Shown one piece after another: positions 18,024 to 25,865 of a DNA stretch of 41,520 nt. Source of the stretch: Actinomycetota bacterium (GTDB lineage: Bacteria > Actinomycetota > Actinomycetes > S36-B12); NCBI GenBank assembly GCA_030652695.1, contig JAUSQD010000075.1, positions 1-41,520 on the forward strand, in the 5' to 3' direction. How positions within the stretch are numbered: the stretch's first letter is position 1; each line of letters begins with the position of its first letter. A program made the position numbers and the translations under genes. The notes beneath the pieces are model-generated. The model saw only the letters and a list, made by a program, of their open reading frames with translations. It made no database searches and had not been told where the DNA came from.

Positions 18024-18998
18024 ATGAATCTCAACGAGCGACCCCGGCGCCTTCGTCGCACTGATGGTCTGCGCAAGCTCGTGCGACAAGTTCATCTGAA
18101 TTCCGGCAACCTCGTTCTGCCGATGTTCGTTCGCGAAGGAGCGAGCGACCCGACGCCCATCGCGTCGATGCCTGGCGTCGTTCAACACTCGCGGGCATCG
18201 CTGGCAAAAGCAGTGCGTGAAGCTGCCGATGCCGGAGTTGGCGCGGTCATGCTCTTTGGCGTTCCATCGACCAAAGATGCCAACGGAGATGCCGCGTGCG
18301 ATCCGAACAGCATCCTTGCCAGCGCCATCCGTTGGACCAAAGCTGAAATCGGCGACGCATTGCCTTTGATTGCCGACTTGTGTCTTGATGAATTCACCAA
18401 TCACGGTCACTGCGGCGTCTTGGATGCACATGGCAATGTCGACAACGATGCCACCTTGGCTCAATACCAGCGCATGTCTTTGACTCTTGCCGAAGCTGGA
18501 GCCGACATCCTTGGCCTGAGCGGAATGATGGACGGCCAGGTCGGCGCGGTGCGCGAAACTCTCGATGCTGCCGGCTCCACTGACACTGTTCTGCTGGCCT
18601 ATGCGGCGAAATTTGCGAGTGCCTTCTACGGACCCTTCCGCGACGCGGTCGAGTCCAGCCTCGAAGGTGACCGTCGCGCCTACCAGCAGGACCCAGCAAA
18701 CATCACCGAGGCAATCCGCGAAGTTCGCCTGGACATCGCTGAAGGCGCCGACATCGTGATGGTCAAGCCTGGACTGCCATACCTGGACATCATCGCCAAG
18801 GTTGCCGCCGAAGTCGATGTACCTGTCGCTGCGTACGTCGTGTCCGGCGAGTCTTCCATGATTGAGGCCGCAGCTGCAGCCGGCATGATCGATCGGGAGC
18901 GAGCGATCCTGGAAACCCTGACTTCAGTCAAGCGCGCAGGCGCCGACATCATCACCACCTACTGGGCAACCGAGGTTGCTCACATACTGAATCGATAG
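18024..18998 (+). CDS. hemB: Delta-aminolevulinic acid dehydratase (porphobilinogen synthase)
   Basis: Condenses two 5-aminolevulinate molecules to porphobilinogen. 324 aa from ATG 18024; the frame is open 117 bases further up, but that part is hemH. Motifs: [59 protein letters not shown] with one Schiff-base lysine, [13 protein letters not shown] with the other, and [10 protein letters not shown]. The metal segment has Asp in place of the cysteines of the zinc type ([11 protein letters not shown]), so it is probably the magnesium-dependent form. Lies between hemH and hemL, with a 3-base gap to hemL. Confidence 0.96.
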   Translation: MNLNERPRRLRRTDGLRKLVRQVHLNSGNLVLPMFVREGASDPTPIASMPGVVQHSRASLAKAVREAADAGVGAVMLFGVPSTKDANGDAACDPNSILASAIRWTKAEIGDALPLIADLCLDEFTNHGHCGVLDAHGNVDNDATLAQYQRMSLTLAEAGADILGLSGMMDGQVGAVRETLDAAGSTDTVLLAYAAKFASAFYGPFRDAVESSLEGDRRAYQQDPANITEAIREVRLDIAEGADIVMVKPGLPYLDIIAKVAAEVDVPVAAYVVSGESSMIEAAAAAGMIDRERAILETLTSVKRAGADIITTYWATEVAHILNR

Positions 18999-19001
18999 CA
19001 G

Positions 19002-20294
19002 ATGACAAGCTCCCAAGAGTGGTTCCAGCGCGCCCAGAGCGTGATACCTGGCGGAGTGAGCTCACCGGTGCGGGCTTTTCGATCTGTCGGTGGCACACCT
19101 CCCTATGTTGCGACGGCACACGGATCGCGCATCACAGATGTTGAAGGCAGCACCTACGTCGATCTCGTCGGTGCCTGGGGCCCAGCCATCTTGGGACACG
19201 CACATGCTGATGTCGTAGCAGCCGTCACAGCCGCTGCAAGGGACTCCTTCTCTTTTGGCGCCCCTTGCCCACCTGAGGTTGAGCTGGCTGAGGCAATCGT
19301 CAATCGTGTGGATGCAATTGAGAAGGTGCGCTTCACCAACTCCGGCACCGAAGCCGTGATGACCGCCCTGCGCATCGCGCGCGCTGCCAGCAATCGATCA
19401 GTAATCGTCAAGTTCGCTGGGTGTTATCACGGTCACGCCGATTCAATGTTGGCTGCTGCCGGATCAGGGGTGGCAACGCTTGGACTCCCTGACTCCCCCG
19501 GCGTGACTCCAGGATCGGCGCAGGACACGGTGGTACTTCCATATGGCGACATCCCCGCCCTCGAAGCACTCTTCGCGCAGCGCGGCAGTGAGATCGCTGC
19601 CGTGATCACTGAAGCGATCCCGGCGAACATGGGTGTGGTGCCACCGCCACCAGGCTTCAATCAACGACTGAGTGAACTGACCAAGGCCCATGGTGCGCTC
19701 TTCATCTTCGATGAAGTCATGACCGGCTTCCGCGTGGCTGCCGATGGCTGGTGGGGCAAGGAAGGCAAGCAAGAGCAGTGGACTCCGGACCTGTTCACCT
19801 ACGGCAAGGTCATCGGTGGTGGAATGCCTCTCGCTGCAGTAGCGGGCAGCGCAGCAATCATGGATCTGCTCGCTCCGGCAGGACCTGTCTACCAAGCCGG
19901 CACTCTCAGCGGCAATCCGCTTGCAACCACCGCCGGACTGGCCACCCTCAGGCTGTGCGTAGACGACGTCTACGACCATCTCGATGCAACAGCGAATTCG
20001 GTTGCCACGATTGTCAGCGATGCCTTCACCAAGCACGGCATCGGGCATCAAACTCAGATTGCCGGCAACCTCTTCAGCTTCTTCTTCACTGACCAAGAGG
20101 TGAAGAACTATGACGATGCCAAGACCCAGGACACTGCGCTGTTCGGACGCTTCTTTCATGCGATGCTCGACAATGGCGTGTGGCTGCCGCCTTCAGCGTA
20201 CGAAGCCTGGTTTGTCTCGGCTGCTCACAACGACGATGACCTTGCCATCATCGAAAAGGCCGCGAACGAGTCTGCGAGAATCGCCGCTCAATAG
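19002..20294 (+). CDS. hemL: Glutamate-1-semialdehyde 2,1-aminomutase
   Basis: PLP enzyme that moves the amino group of glutamate-1-semialdehyde to give 5-aminolevulinate, second step of the C5 route after HemA. 430 aa. Motifs: [11 protein letters not shown] near the N-terminus, [16 protein letters not shown] (cofactor phosphate binding), [28 protein letters not shown] with the PLP-ring aspartate, and the PLP lysine in [18 protein letters not shown]. Last gene of the plus-strand haem operon. It ends 5 bases before a convergent small membrane-protein gene, and no terminator hairpin is visible in that gap. Confidence 0.96.
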   Translation: MTSSQEWFQRAQSVIPGGVSSPVRAFRSVGGTPPYVATAHGSRITDVEGSTYVDLVGAWGPAILGHAHADVVAAVTAAARDSFSFGAPCPPEVELAEAIVNRVDAIEKVRFTNSGTEAVMTALRIARAASNRSVIVKFAGCYHGHADSMLAAAGSGVATLGLPDSPGVTPGSAQDTVVLPYGDIPALEALFAQRGSEIAAVITEAIPANMGVVPPPPGFNQRLSELTKAHGALFIFDEVMTGFRVAADGWWGKEGKQEQWTPDLFTYGKVIGGGMPLAAVAGSAAIMDLLAPAGPVYQAGTLSGNPLATTAGLATLRLCVDDVYDHLDATANSVATIVSDAFTKHGIGHQTQIAGNLFSFFFTDQEVKNYDDAKTQDTALFGRFFHAMLDNGVWLPPSAYEAWFVSAAHNDDDLAIIEKAANESARIAAQ

Positions 20295-20299
20295 TCGAG

Positions 20300-20542
20300 T
20301 TAGATGGTTCCGACAATGCGCTGGGGTTGCGCGCGAAGCGACATCACTAAGGCAACGATCCAGCCAATGATCGTCCAGCCCAACAGCAGGTTGACCCAAA
20401 ACACCGACCAGTGCGGCACATCACGAACTGCGGCGATCGCCCAAGGCAACATGTAGCCGGCACTGAGAATCGCAACGATGACCGCAACAACCTTGGTTGC
20501 TGTCCACGAACGCTTGGCAGGCTCGATCTGAAACTGACTCAT
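20300..20542 (-). CDS. Small membrane protein, superinfection-immunity (Imm) family
   Basis: 80-aa protein with two transmembrane helices (about 14-36 and 48-70). The second holds NLLLGWTIIGWIVALVMSL, the signature of the Imm_superinfect family named after the phage T4 Imm protein. Chromosomal members are widespread and their role is unknown, so the family name should not be taken as proof of phage defence. I start at ATG 20542 (MSQFQIEPAKRSW); the open frame to 20608 adds an unconserved leader. It lies directly beside tRNA-Arg. Confidence 0.78.
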   Translation of the reverse strand: MSQFQIEPAKRSWTATKVVAVIVAILSAGYMLPWAIAAVRDVPHWSVFWVNLLLGWTIIGWIVALVMSLRAQPQRIVGTI

Positions 20543-20634
20543 AATCCCGATCGTAAGGGCAAGGGGGCCACGCCCGATTCGCGAGCCACCCAACTTCTCA
20601 AGCGTCACTGCAACAGGAAAGAATGACCAACCGA

Positions 20635-20707
20635 GCGCCCGTAGCTCAATGGATAGAGCAACAGGTTTCTACCCTGTTGGTTGGGGGTTCGAGTCCCTCC
20701 GGGCGCA
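20635..20707 (+). tRNA. tRNA-Arg (anticodon UCU)
   Basis: A 73-base cloverleaf. Acceptor arms GCGCCCG (20635-20641) and CGGGCGC (20700-20706) pair fully, with discriminator A at 20707. The D arm is GCTC...GAGC, the anticodon arm ACAGG/CCTGT encloses loop TTTCTAC with anticodon TCT, and the T arm is GGGGG-TTCGAGT-CCCTC with one G-U pair. CCA is not encoded. A degraded copy of its 3' end lies about 0.9 kb downstream (21587-21616). Confidence 0.96.
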
Positions 20708-20896
20708 CGTTAGTGAGGAGATGGCTGTACTGGGCTCAGGCATGCGGCGCCAGCTCGATGCTGTGTCCCTATTTGTGTGGCAACCGTCGCAAGTTCGCAG
20801 TGGCTATTCCAAGGATGCGGTCAGTTTTGCACAATTGATCTATGCCCACCGACCGATGTCGGCTATGGCTATCGATGCACCAGAGAGGTGAGGCAG

Positions 20897-21136
20897 ATGG
20901 ATCAGCAAGAGGAATACACCGGAATGCTGGAGTCTGAACTGGCGGAGGTAGACAAGATCAGGCTGCTGAACGCACTGGGTGCCGTTGACTTCAGCGAGCG
21001 GAAGCTCGTCGATGTGCTGGTTGCCTGGGGGACGCTCTTCGACGACATTGAAGACATGGACAGCACTGATGAAGCGGTCCTTGCTGCGCTCATCGCAGTC
21101 CGTGACAACCCCGACCTACCGCACACAAACATGTAG
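20897..21136 (+). CDS. Hypothetical acidic protein, 79 aa
   Basis: Not recognised. Start ATG 20897 is well supported by GAGGTGAGG just upstream; the longer frame from 20777 is not. The protein is strongly acidic and leucine/aspartate-rich (EYTGMLESELAEVDKIRL; FDDIEDMDSTDEAVLAALI), without cysteines, signal peptide or membrane segment, and is probably all-helical. It sits alone between tRNA-Arg and a VOC protein, in the stretch bounded by the tRNA 3'-end relic, so it may belong to acquired DNA. Confidence 0.65.
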   Translation: MDQQEEYTGMLESELAEVDKIRLLNALGAVDFSERKLVDVLVAWGTLFDDIEDMDSTDEAVLAALIAVRDNPDLPHTNM

Positions 21137-21206
21137 AGCAGTGGGCTCGGGTCCTTGCCGGACTACCCTTCCGACCGCCCGCAAGAGACCCTGCGAGAGG
21201 CAATAG

Positions 21207-21560
21207 ATGAAGATAAGCATCACAATCGATTGCCCTGACCCTGACCAGTTGGCCGAATTCTGGGTGCAATTCCTTGGTTACGTGCCTCGTCCCGATGATG
21301 GGGACGGAACCTATGTCACGATCGATCGGCCTGATGGGGTTGATGGGCCACCGACCCTTACGTTCCAGAGGGTTTGTGAACCGAAGATCACAAAGGTCCG
21401 AATGCACCTCGATGTCTACGTCGAACACGCGGCACCGATTGTCACCGCGATGATCGCAGCCGGTGCGACTTCACTCACGACCAAAGAAGCCGGGCAGTGG
21501 ACGACACGAGTACTCCAAGACCCGGCAGGCAATGAGTTCTGCGTGATCGGACCAGACTGA
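21207..21560 (+). CDS. VOC-superfamily (glyoxalase-like) protein
   Basis: 117-aa small protein of the vicinal oxygen chelate fold, Glyoxalase_6-like. Begins MKISITIDCPDPDQLAEFW, the usual first strand and helix, then QFLGYVP and ends LQDPAGNEFCVIGPD, the standard last motif (DPxGNEFC). One pseudo-dimer half is repeated (KVRMHLDVYVE). Such proteins include metal-dependent dioxygenases, lyases and resistance proteins; the substrate cannot be told. ATG 21207 is preceded by GAGAGG. It stands alone, 70 bases after the acidic hypothetical. Confidence 0.82.
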   Translation: MKISITIDCPDPDQLAEFWVQFLGYVPRPDDGDGTYVTIDRPDGVDGPPTLTFQRVCEPKITKVRMHLDVYVEHAAPIVTAMIAAGATSLTTKEAGQWTTRVLQDPAGNEFCVIGPD

Positions 21561-21586
21561 TGTGGCAAACCTAGAAGCAAGAGGCA

Positions 21587-21616
21587 TGTTGCTTTGGGTT
21601 CGAGTCTTCGGACGCA
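21587..21616 (+). repeat. Degraded copy of the tRNA-Arg 3' end (possible attachment-site relic)
   Basis: Compared with 20675-20707 of tRNA-Arg this segment shares TGTTG, then GGGTTCGAGTC without mismatch, then GG-CGCA with small losses. There is no cloverleaf upstream, so it is not a tRNA gene. A partial tRNA 3' end downstream of the intact gene in the same orientation is the usual trace left by integration of a mobile element. No integrase is nearby, and the match is short, so chance similarity to the conserved T arm is possible. Confidence 0.4.
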
Positions 21617-21678
21617 CTTCCAAGCACGTTGCAGCACTCGAGATTGATGCGGTCTAGTCGGGATTGCGAAGCCAGGGC

Positions 21679-21709
21679 TTGACGTTCCACTTGCATTTTG
21701 CAAGTATCT
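21679..21709 (+). promoter_or_regulatory. Promoter with palindromic operator before the VOC-HxlR pair
   Basis: TTGACG (21679-21684) is a good -35 box; AGTATC at about 21703-21708 is a possible -10. Between and partly over them lies the perfect inverted repeat ACTTGCA-TTT-TGCAAGT (21689-21705). A dimeric repressor bound here would block RNA polymerase. The -10 lies so close to the ATG (21715) that the transcript may be leaderless. The likely regulator is the HxlR protein encoded downstream. Confidence 0.6.
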
Positions 21710-21714
21710 CTCAC

Positions 21715-22119
21715 ATGAGCCTCTTCATCACCTGCCCCGTGGACAACGTCGAGCGCGCGACTGCGTTCTACTCAGCCCTCGGCTGGACTCTCAATGCTGA
21801 GATGTCCGATCACAACGTGTCCTGCTTCGCGATCGCGCCCGAGCAGTACGTCATGCTCGGCAGCCGTGAGATGTACGCGAACGTCGGGGGCACCGAGGAG
21901 CTGATCGGCGGACCCGACACACCTTCGAAGGTCACAGTCTCGTTCGACCTCACTAGCCGAGAGGCAGTCGACGCGCTCATCGAGCGCGCCGGCGCCGCAG
22001 GAGCACGGATCGGCGACACCGACGACTACCCCTTCATGTACCAGCGCCAGTTCGACGATCTGGACGGATACCACTATTCGCCGTTTTGGATGAAGCCGGA
22101 GGCCGAACTAACCAAGTGA
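21715..22119 (+). CDS. VOC-superfamily protein (glyoxalase/bleomycin-resistance-like)
   Basis: 134 aa from ATG 21715. MSLFITCPVDNVERATAFYSALGW is the classic VOC first module; the second module has DLTSREAVDALIERAGAAGA and ends FDDLDGYHYSPFWM. It resembles the extradiol-dioxygenase-like proteins often paired with small HTH regulators. G+C is higher here than in the preceding stretch. Its stop overlaps the GTG start of the HxlR gene (GTGA), so they are translated together, and a palindromic site lies in its promoter. The natural substrate is unknown; detoxification of a reactive compound is a guess from the context. Confidence 0.85.
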   Translation: MSLFITCPVDNVERATAFYSALGWTLNAEMSDHNVSCFAIAPEQYVMLGSREMYANVGGTEELIGGPDTPSKVTVSFDLTSREAVDALIERAGAAGARIGDTDDYPFMYQRQFDDLDGYHYSPFWMKPEAELTK

Positions 22120-22397
22120 GCGACCTGGCCGCGGCCCTCGACATCGTCGGAGCGCGGTGGGCTCTGCTCGTCGTGGAGCAGATGCTCGACGAGCCGAAGC
22201 GCTACGGCGACCTGCAGCGCGACCTCGGAGTGCCGACTAACATCCTGGCGACCCGCCTGCGCGAGCTCGAGGTGGCCGGCGTACTTGTCCGTCTGCCCCT
22301 CCGGCACAACACCCGGGCATACGCGCTGACCGAGCGTGGGCGTGCCTTGCGCGAGGCGATTATCGCGCTCGGAAACTGGGGCGCAGAGGAGGCCTAG
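22116..22397 (+). CDS. HxlR-family winged-helix transcriptional regulator
   Basis: 93-aa DNA-binding protein, short for the family (usually 100-130 aa). Recognisable core: LDIVGARWALLVVEQML, KRYGDLQRDLGVPTNILATRLRELEVAGVLVR and YALTERGRALREAI. The N-terminal cysteine that many HxlR proteins use for thiol sensing is missing; the position is taken by VSDLAAA. Starts at GTG 22116, overlapping the VOC stop. It probably represses its own operon through the palindrome at 21689-21705. Confidence 0.88.
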   Translation: MSDLAAALDIVGARWALLVVEQMLDEPKRYGDLQRDLGVPTNILATRLRELEVAGVLVRLPLRHNTRAYALTERGRALREAIIALGNWGAEEA

Positions 22398-22702
22398 GTG
22401 CAGTGCCAAGAGCCCAAGTCGACGCCCAATTGCTCGTCAGGGTGCAGGGCAACCGCACACCCTTCGTTTCTGCATCAGAGCTTGAGCATTCCGAGCCACG
22501 CCATCCTCGGGAAGCTATATTTGGACGCCAATGGCTTTCGTGTTACCTGCAATTGCACATGCGTAGGAATGGGAAGGGAGCCGATGCATATGTCGCACGC
22601 CCAAGAGCTAGCAGTGACCGGTGCTCGTTTATGTCGGAACTCCAACTGCGTGATGCTGGACGCAAGTCGTCGCTTCCAACGCTGCACATCGAGCATTGAA
22701 GG
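22398..22702. other. Gap without a convincing gene
   Basis: 305 bases between the HxlR and CDGSH genes. All six frames contain open stretches, but none has protein-like composition, a ribosome-binding site or a family motif. It must contain the CDGSH promoter. I see no hairpin or repeat of note. Confidence 0.5.
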
Positions 22703-22939
22703 ATGACCGCCCCATCTGAGAACGAGGAAGATCAGCCTTCTGTCACGGTCTATCCAGACGGACCACTGATTTTGCGAGGTGGAATCGTCGTAAAGGATGT
22801 CAACGGCGTTGTCCTGTCTTCGGGACAAGTGGTTGCGCTCTGCAGGTGCGGCCGGTCAGCCACCAAGCCCTTTTGCGACAGCAGCCACAAGCGCGGCGTC
22901 TTGGACTCGGGGCAAGCCCAGAACTTATCCAGCAAGTAG
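22703..22939 (+). CDS. CDGSH-type iron-sulfur protein
   Basis: 78-aa protein with one CDGSH [2Fe-2S] motif near the C-terminal end: CRCGRSATKPFCDSSHK, giving three cysteine ligands and one histidine. The Gly of CDGSH is Ser here, which is common in bacteria. The N-terminus is acidic and proline-rich, followed by short strands (PSVTVYPDGPLILRGGIVV). These small proteins carry electrons. The gene overlaps by 15 bases, tail to tail, with the diiron-type redox enzyme on the other strand. In other actinobacteria the two families are often neighbours on one strand. Confidence 0.92.
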   Translation: MTAPSENEEDQPSVTVYPDGPLILRGGIVVKDVNGVVLSSGQVVALCRCGRSATKPFCDSSHKRGVLDSGQAQNLSSK

Positions 22940-23935
22940 CGCTCTGGGTCGCTCGTGCCTGAGTGAGCTCTCGCCCAGGGACCATCGGCCGAGCACGTGC
23001 TCTGCGAATCGCGCTTCAAGGTGGAGACTCACCGCTGCCCCAAAGAGAATGTCTTCGCCCAGCTCGGGCTCAGACTCAACCAGGCTCCCACACAGGTCAT
23101 ACACGGCAGTCTGCTCGTGCAGCGAGTCAGCCGTGATGTGCACGTCGTAGAACCGGCACGCGCCATCGTCAGCACCGATCCGGCGAAGGCCCCGACTGAT
23201 GCGGCGGCTCGGATCCGATGAGTTCATCTCGAAGGCTGCAAGGTGACCGACGAGTGATCCACGCAACGCTCGATGCAGTCCGAACATGGAGATGACGTTG
23301 CTCAGGGCAAGGGTGATGCCCGGAGCCGACTCGATGTGCGCTCCGTAACCGTCGGCGATATCAAGGAAACGCAGCACTCTCGTGAAGAGATGAGAATGCA
23401 TCCGTGCGAGCTCGCCGTTTCCGTACTCGTCCATCTGAATCTCAACCAGGGCTGCCTTCGGACGGCCGGAAAGCCGAGGGATTCCCCAGGTGTGAGGGTC
23501 TGCCTCCTTCAACTGGTAGATCGAGCGATGCATCATGTATTCGCGGAACTGCGCGATTGTCGCCTGCCTTTGCAGGTATCGCGCTGGGGACTTTCCTGCA
23601 TCCTCACCAACGAGGGTCCACAGCTGGTCAGCAATCGAAGTGCCTTCGTTCCAGGGCACCTTTACATCCCTACGGAGGCCATCAAGCATGCGGTTTTCCA
23701 GCGCGGCTCGAAAGGCGATCAATTCGGGCTGCCACTCCCAGTCGTCCGACACATCGTCAAAGCCGAGGTAGTGGAGCTCATAGCACGTCCACAGACACAG
23801 TTGCAGGTCGTCGTCACCGACAGCGTCGGGGATAAGCGGAACCTGGTGAGCGTATGGAAGCCCCTGCGGATCGTTGGCATGAAGTGCCACGAACAACTTG
23901 GCAGAGAGGGGGCCACGAGGAGTGGGGAGAAGCAT
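22925..23935 (-). CDS. Haem-oxygenase-like diiron (HDO) iron-containing redox enzyme
   Basis: 336-aa protein of the iron-containing redox enzyme family (haem-oxygenase fold). Start ATG 23935 chosen because GGAGGCACC precedes it; the open frame to 24070 is unlikely. Likely metal-binding region: VEIQMDEYGNGE (164-175) and YDVHITADSLHE (263-274), which supply the Glu, Asp/Glu and His residues expected for a two-iron site. Further helices contain RLSGRPKAALVE and LHLEARFAEHVLG. HDO enzymes do N-oxygenation or oxidative C-C cleavage; the substrate here is unknown. The CDGSH protein beside it is a plausible electron donor (inference). Confidence 0.82.
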   Translation of the reverse strand: MLLPTPRGPLSAKLFVALHANDPQGLPYAHQVPLIPDAVGDDDLQLCLWTCYELHYLGFDDVSDDWEWQPELIAFRAALENRMLDGLRRDVKVPWNEGTSIADQLWTLVGEDAGKSPARYLQRQATIAQFREYMMHRSIYQLKEADPHTWGIPRLSGRPKAALVEIQMDEYGNGELARMHSHLFTRVLRFLDIADGYGAHIESAPGITLALSNVISMFGLHRALRGSLVGHLAAFEMNSSDPSRRISRGLRRIGADDGACRFYDVHITADSLHEQTAVYDLCGSLVESEPELGEDILFGAAVSLHLEARFAEHVLGRWSLGESSLRHERPRALLAG

Positions 23936-24164
23936 GGTGCCTCCAGTTGTGGATCCGGGATAGTGAAGATTTACTGAATCTAACGACGACCCGATCCCAG
24001 ATCCATCCCAAAGTCGCACGCGATGCGATTTGTTGACACTCGCGCATGAGTTGAATGGGCGATCGATCAACCGTCACAGTCCTGGGCGACTTCAGCGCCG
24101 CGGACAACATTCAAAGTATCCCCATTTCCACGCTGACTGGCGAGGGTTCGACTTCACCGTGGTG
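23936..24164. promoter_or_regulatory. Upstream region of the HDO gene
   Basis: 229 bases between the HDO start and the end of the DUF6328 gene. It should hold the HDO promoter and possibly the end of the upstream transcript. Apart from a short GATCGATC palindrome near 24062 nothing stands out. Confidence 0.3.
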
Positions 24165-24671
24165 TCAGGAACTCGGTCGTTCAGTTGCGCCTGTGACGCG
24201 CAGGACAAGTGGCACGACGATCCAGGCGACTGCTGCCAGGACAGCGGATCCAATAGCCAGCCATGGTGTGCTGTCAGGAAATACAACGGAGCTGACCAGG
24301 AGCATGCCCATCACAATGCCGATTGCAAGAAGCGCGATGCCGAAGGAAGCAAACACGTGGGTTACGAATACCAACTGTGGCCGCATTCCCTGGCGAAAAT
24401 TCCATCGGTGGAAGGCCACAGGCGCAACCAGAACCGTGATTGCCGATGCGACAACGAATAGCGTCCATCCATACAGCGAGCGCTGACCGTCATTGAGTTC
24501 CTTGAATACTGGAGTGAAGGCAACGCCGAACAGAAACGCAAAGAAGAGTTGCCCACCGGTTTGCACGACTCGCAGTTCTTGGAGGATTTCCGCAAAATCG
24601 CGGTCAACATCGCGCTTCTCCTCATGACGCTCCAACTGGGCCACCCCTTCGGTTGAGTTCAGCCAGCACAC
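24165..24671 (-). CDS. DUF6328 family membrane protein
   Basis: 168-aa integral membrane protein with four predicted helices. Family pattern: LQELRVVQTGGQLFFAFLFGVAF, GWTLFVVASAITVLVAPVAFHRWNF, then FVTHVFASFGIALLAIGIVMGM and WLAIGSAVLAAVAWIVVPL. Function unknown in all members. The start is uncertain: GTG 24671 is used, and an in-frame GTG at 24644 is possible; neither has a well-spaced ribosome-binding site. Divergent from the beta-propeller gene. Confidence 0.75.
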   Translation of the reverse strand: MCWLNSTEGVAQLERHEEKRDVDRDFAEILQELRVVQTGGQLFFAFLFGVAFTPVFKELNDGQRSLYGWTLFVVASAITVLVAPVAFHRWNFRQGMRPQLVFVTHVFASFGIALLAIGIVMGMLLVSSVVFPDSTPWLAIGSAVLAAVAWIVVPLVLRVTGATERPSS

Positions 24672-24801
24672 TTCCTACTTCGAAATCTTCGCACCGGGTG
24701 CCTCATTTTGTTTGGTAAATCGGACGACCTGTAGTCATCGGCCGGCGCTATTGTGAAAACTGCCCACGCTTCCCCCCGAGCACATTGCCGTTGGAGACGC
24801 T

Positions 24802-25854
24802 ATGACACAGCAGTTGCTCGTCGTTCCCAGCATGAGCAACAACCTGCTGACCGTGCTCGATCTCAACGCTCACGCAGTTCTGCGACATGTGCCATTGCCC
24901 AAGCGCGGCCCAAGCACTGCCTTCGCCTCACCCGACGGGGACAAGATGTACGCCCTGGCGAGCGGTGGGAACGACGTCGTAGTGATGGATACCCACACCT
25001 GGACGGTTGACCGCGTCATCCCAGTCAAAGGCACGATCATCGATCGCGGCAAGCTTCCCGCTGCCGGCCGCAACTTCTGGACGGCGGTCATTCCTCAAGG
25101 ACATATCCACCAGGTGGACACTGATTCTGGGAGAGTACTGAGGAGTTTCGAGAAGGCTGGGCCGTGCTTCACGGTCAATGCCGATGAGACTCTGCTGTTC
25201 ACACTCGATCAGGACAAGCGCAAGAAGCCTGGCCATTTCAGAGTCTGGTCAGTGGCAAGCGGTGAACTTCTTGCAGAAACTGCGACTCCCCCACTGCAAG
25301 GATTCACACTGGGAATGTGGACTGATGGCGCCAACGTGTACTGGTGTGAGCTTGCCAAAGCAGGTGCCGTGCATGTCATGGATGTCTCAGAGGCAGCTGC
25401 GCCGAAATACCGCACCCGCGTACCCGTTGGCTCGGCTCCGCTGGCGATCAGCATTCACCCAGACGGCACCATGTGGGTCCCCAATTCAGCTGATGGCACG
25501 GTCTCAGTTATTGACACACAGACACAGAAGGTCATCCACACACTCGACGTCAGTCACTACGTGGGCTCGATCTCGTACATCGACGGTCGCGTCTATCTCG
25601 TGCAGACGACCAAGCATGCACGAGTGAGTTTCTGGAAGTCCATGTGGATCACGATTCCGGCGCCCTATCTAGGCGTCTACATCACCAAGAAATCGGGCGC
25701 CCCGAAGACTCGACGATTCCTCGACATCCCTGCAGAGGTTGTGGCATACGACGCCATTACCTACGAGCGACTGCCTTGGCCAGCGATGACTCTGCCTTCC
25801 ATTGGCTTCTCGGGAGCGGTCATTGCGCGGGACCAATCTGGCGGGACTGGGTAG
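24802..25854 (+). CDS. YncE/YVTN-type beta-propeller protein
   Basis: 350-aa protein built of repeated four-stranded blades. Examples: NNLLTVLDLNAHAVLRHVPL, SPDGDKMYALASGGNDVVVMD, VNADETLLFTLDQDK, HPDGTMWVPNSADGTVSVID. No signal peptide is evident, so it may be cytosolic, unlike many YncE proteins. Starts at ATG 24802 (MTQQLLVVPSMSNN). Propellers bind ligands or other proteins; no catalytic motif is visible and the partner is unknown. The gene stands alone between a divergent DUF6328 gene and a convergent membrane-protein gene. Confidence 0.8.
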   Translation: MTQQLLVVPSMSNNLLTVLDLNAHAVLRHVPLPKRGPSTAFASPDGDKMYALASGGNDVVVMDTHTWTVDRVIPVKGTIIDRGKLPAAGRNFWTAVIPQGHIHQVDTDSGRVLRSFEKAGPCFTVNADETLLFTLDQDKRKKPGHFRVWSVASGELLAETATPPLQGFTLGMWTDGANVYWCELAKAGAVHVMDVSEAAAPKYRTRVPVGSAPLAISIHPDGTMWVPNSADGTVSVIDTQTQKVIHTLDVSHYVGSISYIDGRVYLVQTTKHARVSFWKSMWITIPAPYLGVYITKKSGAPKTRRFLDIPAEVVAYDAITYERLPWPAMTLPSIGFSGAVIARDQSGGTG

Positions 25855-25865
25855 TTCAGGGCCAG

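Noticed and set aside
22398-22706. Open frames of about 100 aa after the HxlR gene (also 22403-22699 and 22475-22828 on minus)
   Set aside because: Composition is not protein-like and overlapping frames on both strands are equally open; no start signals.
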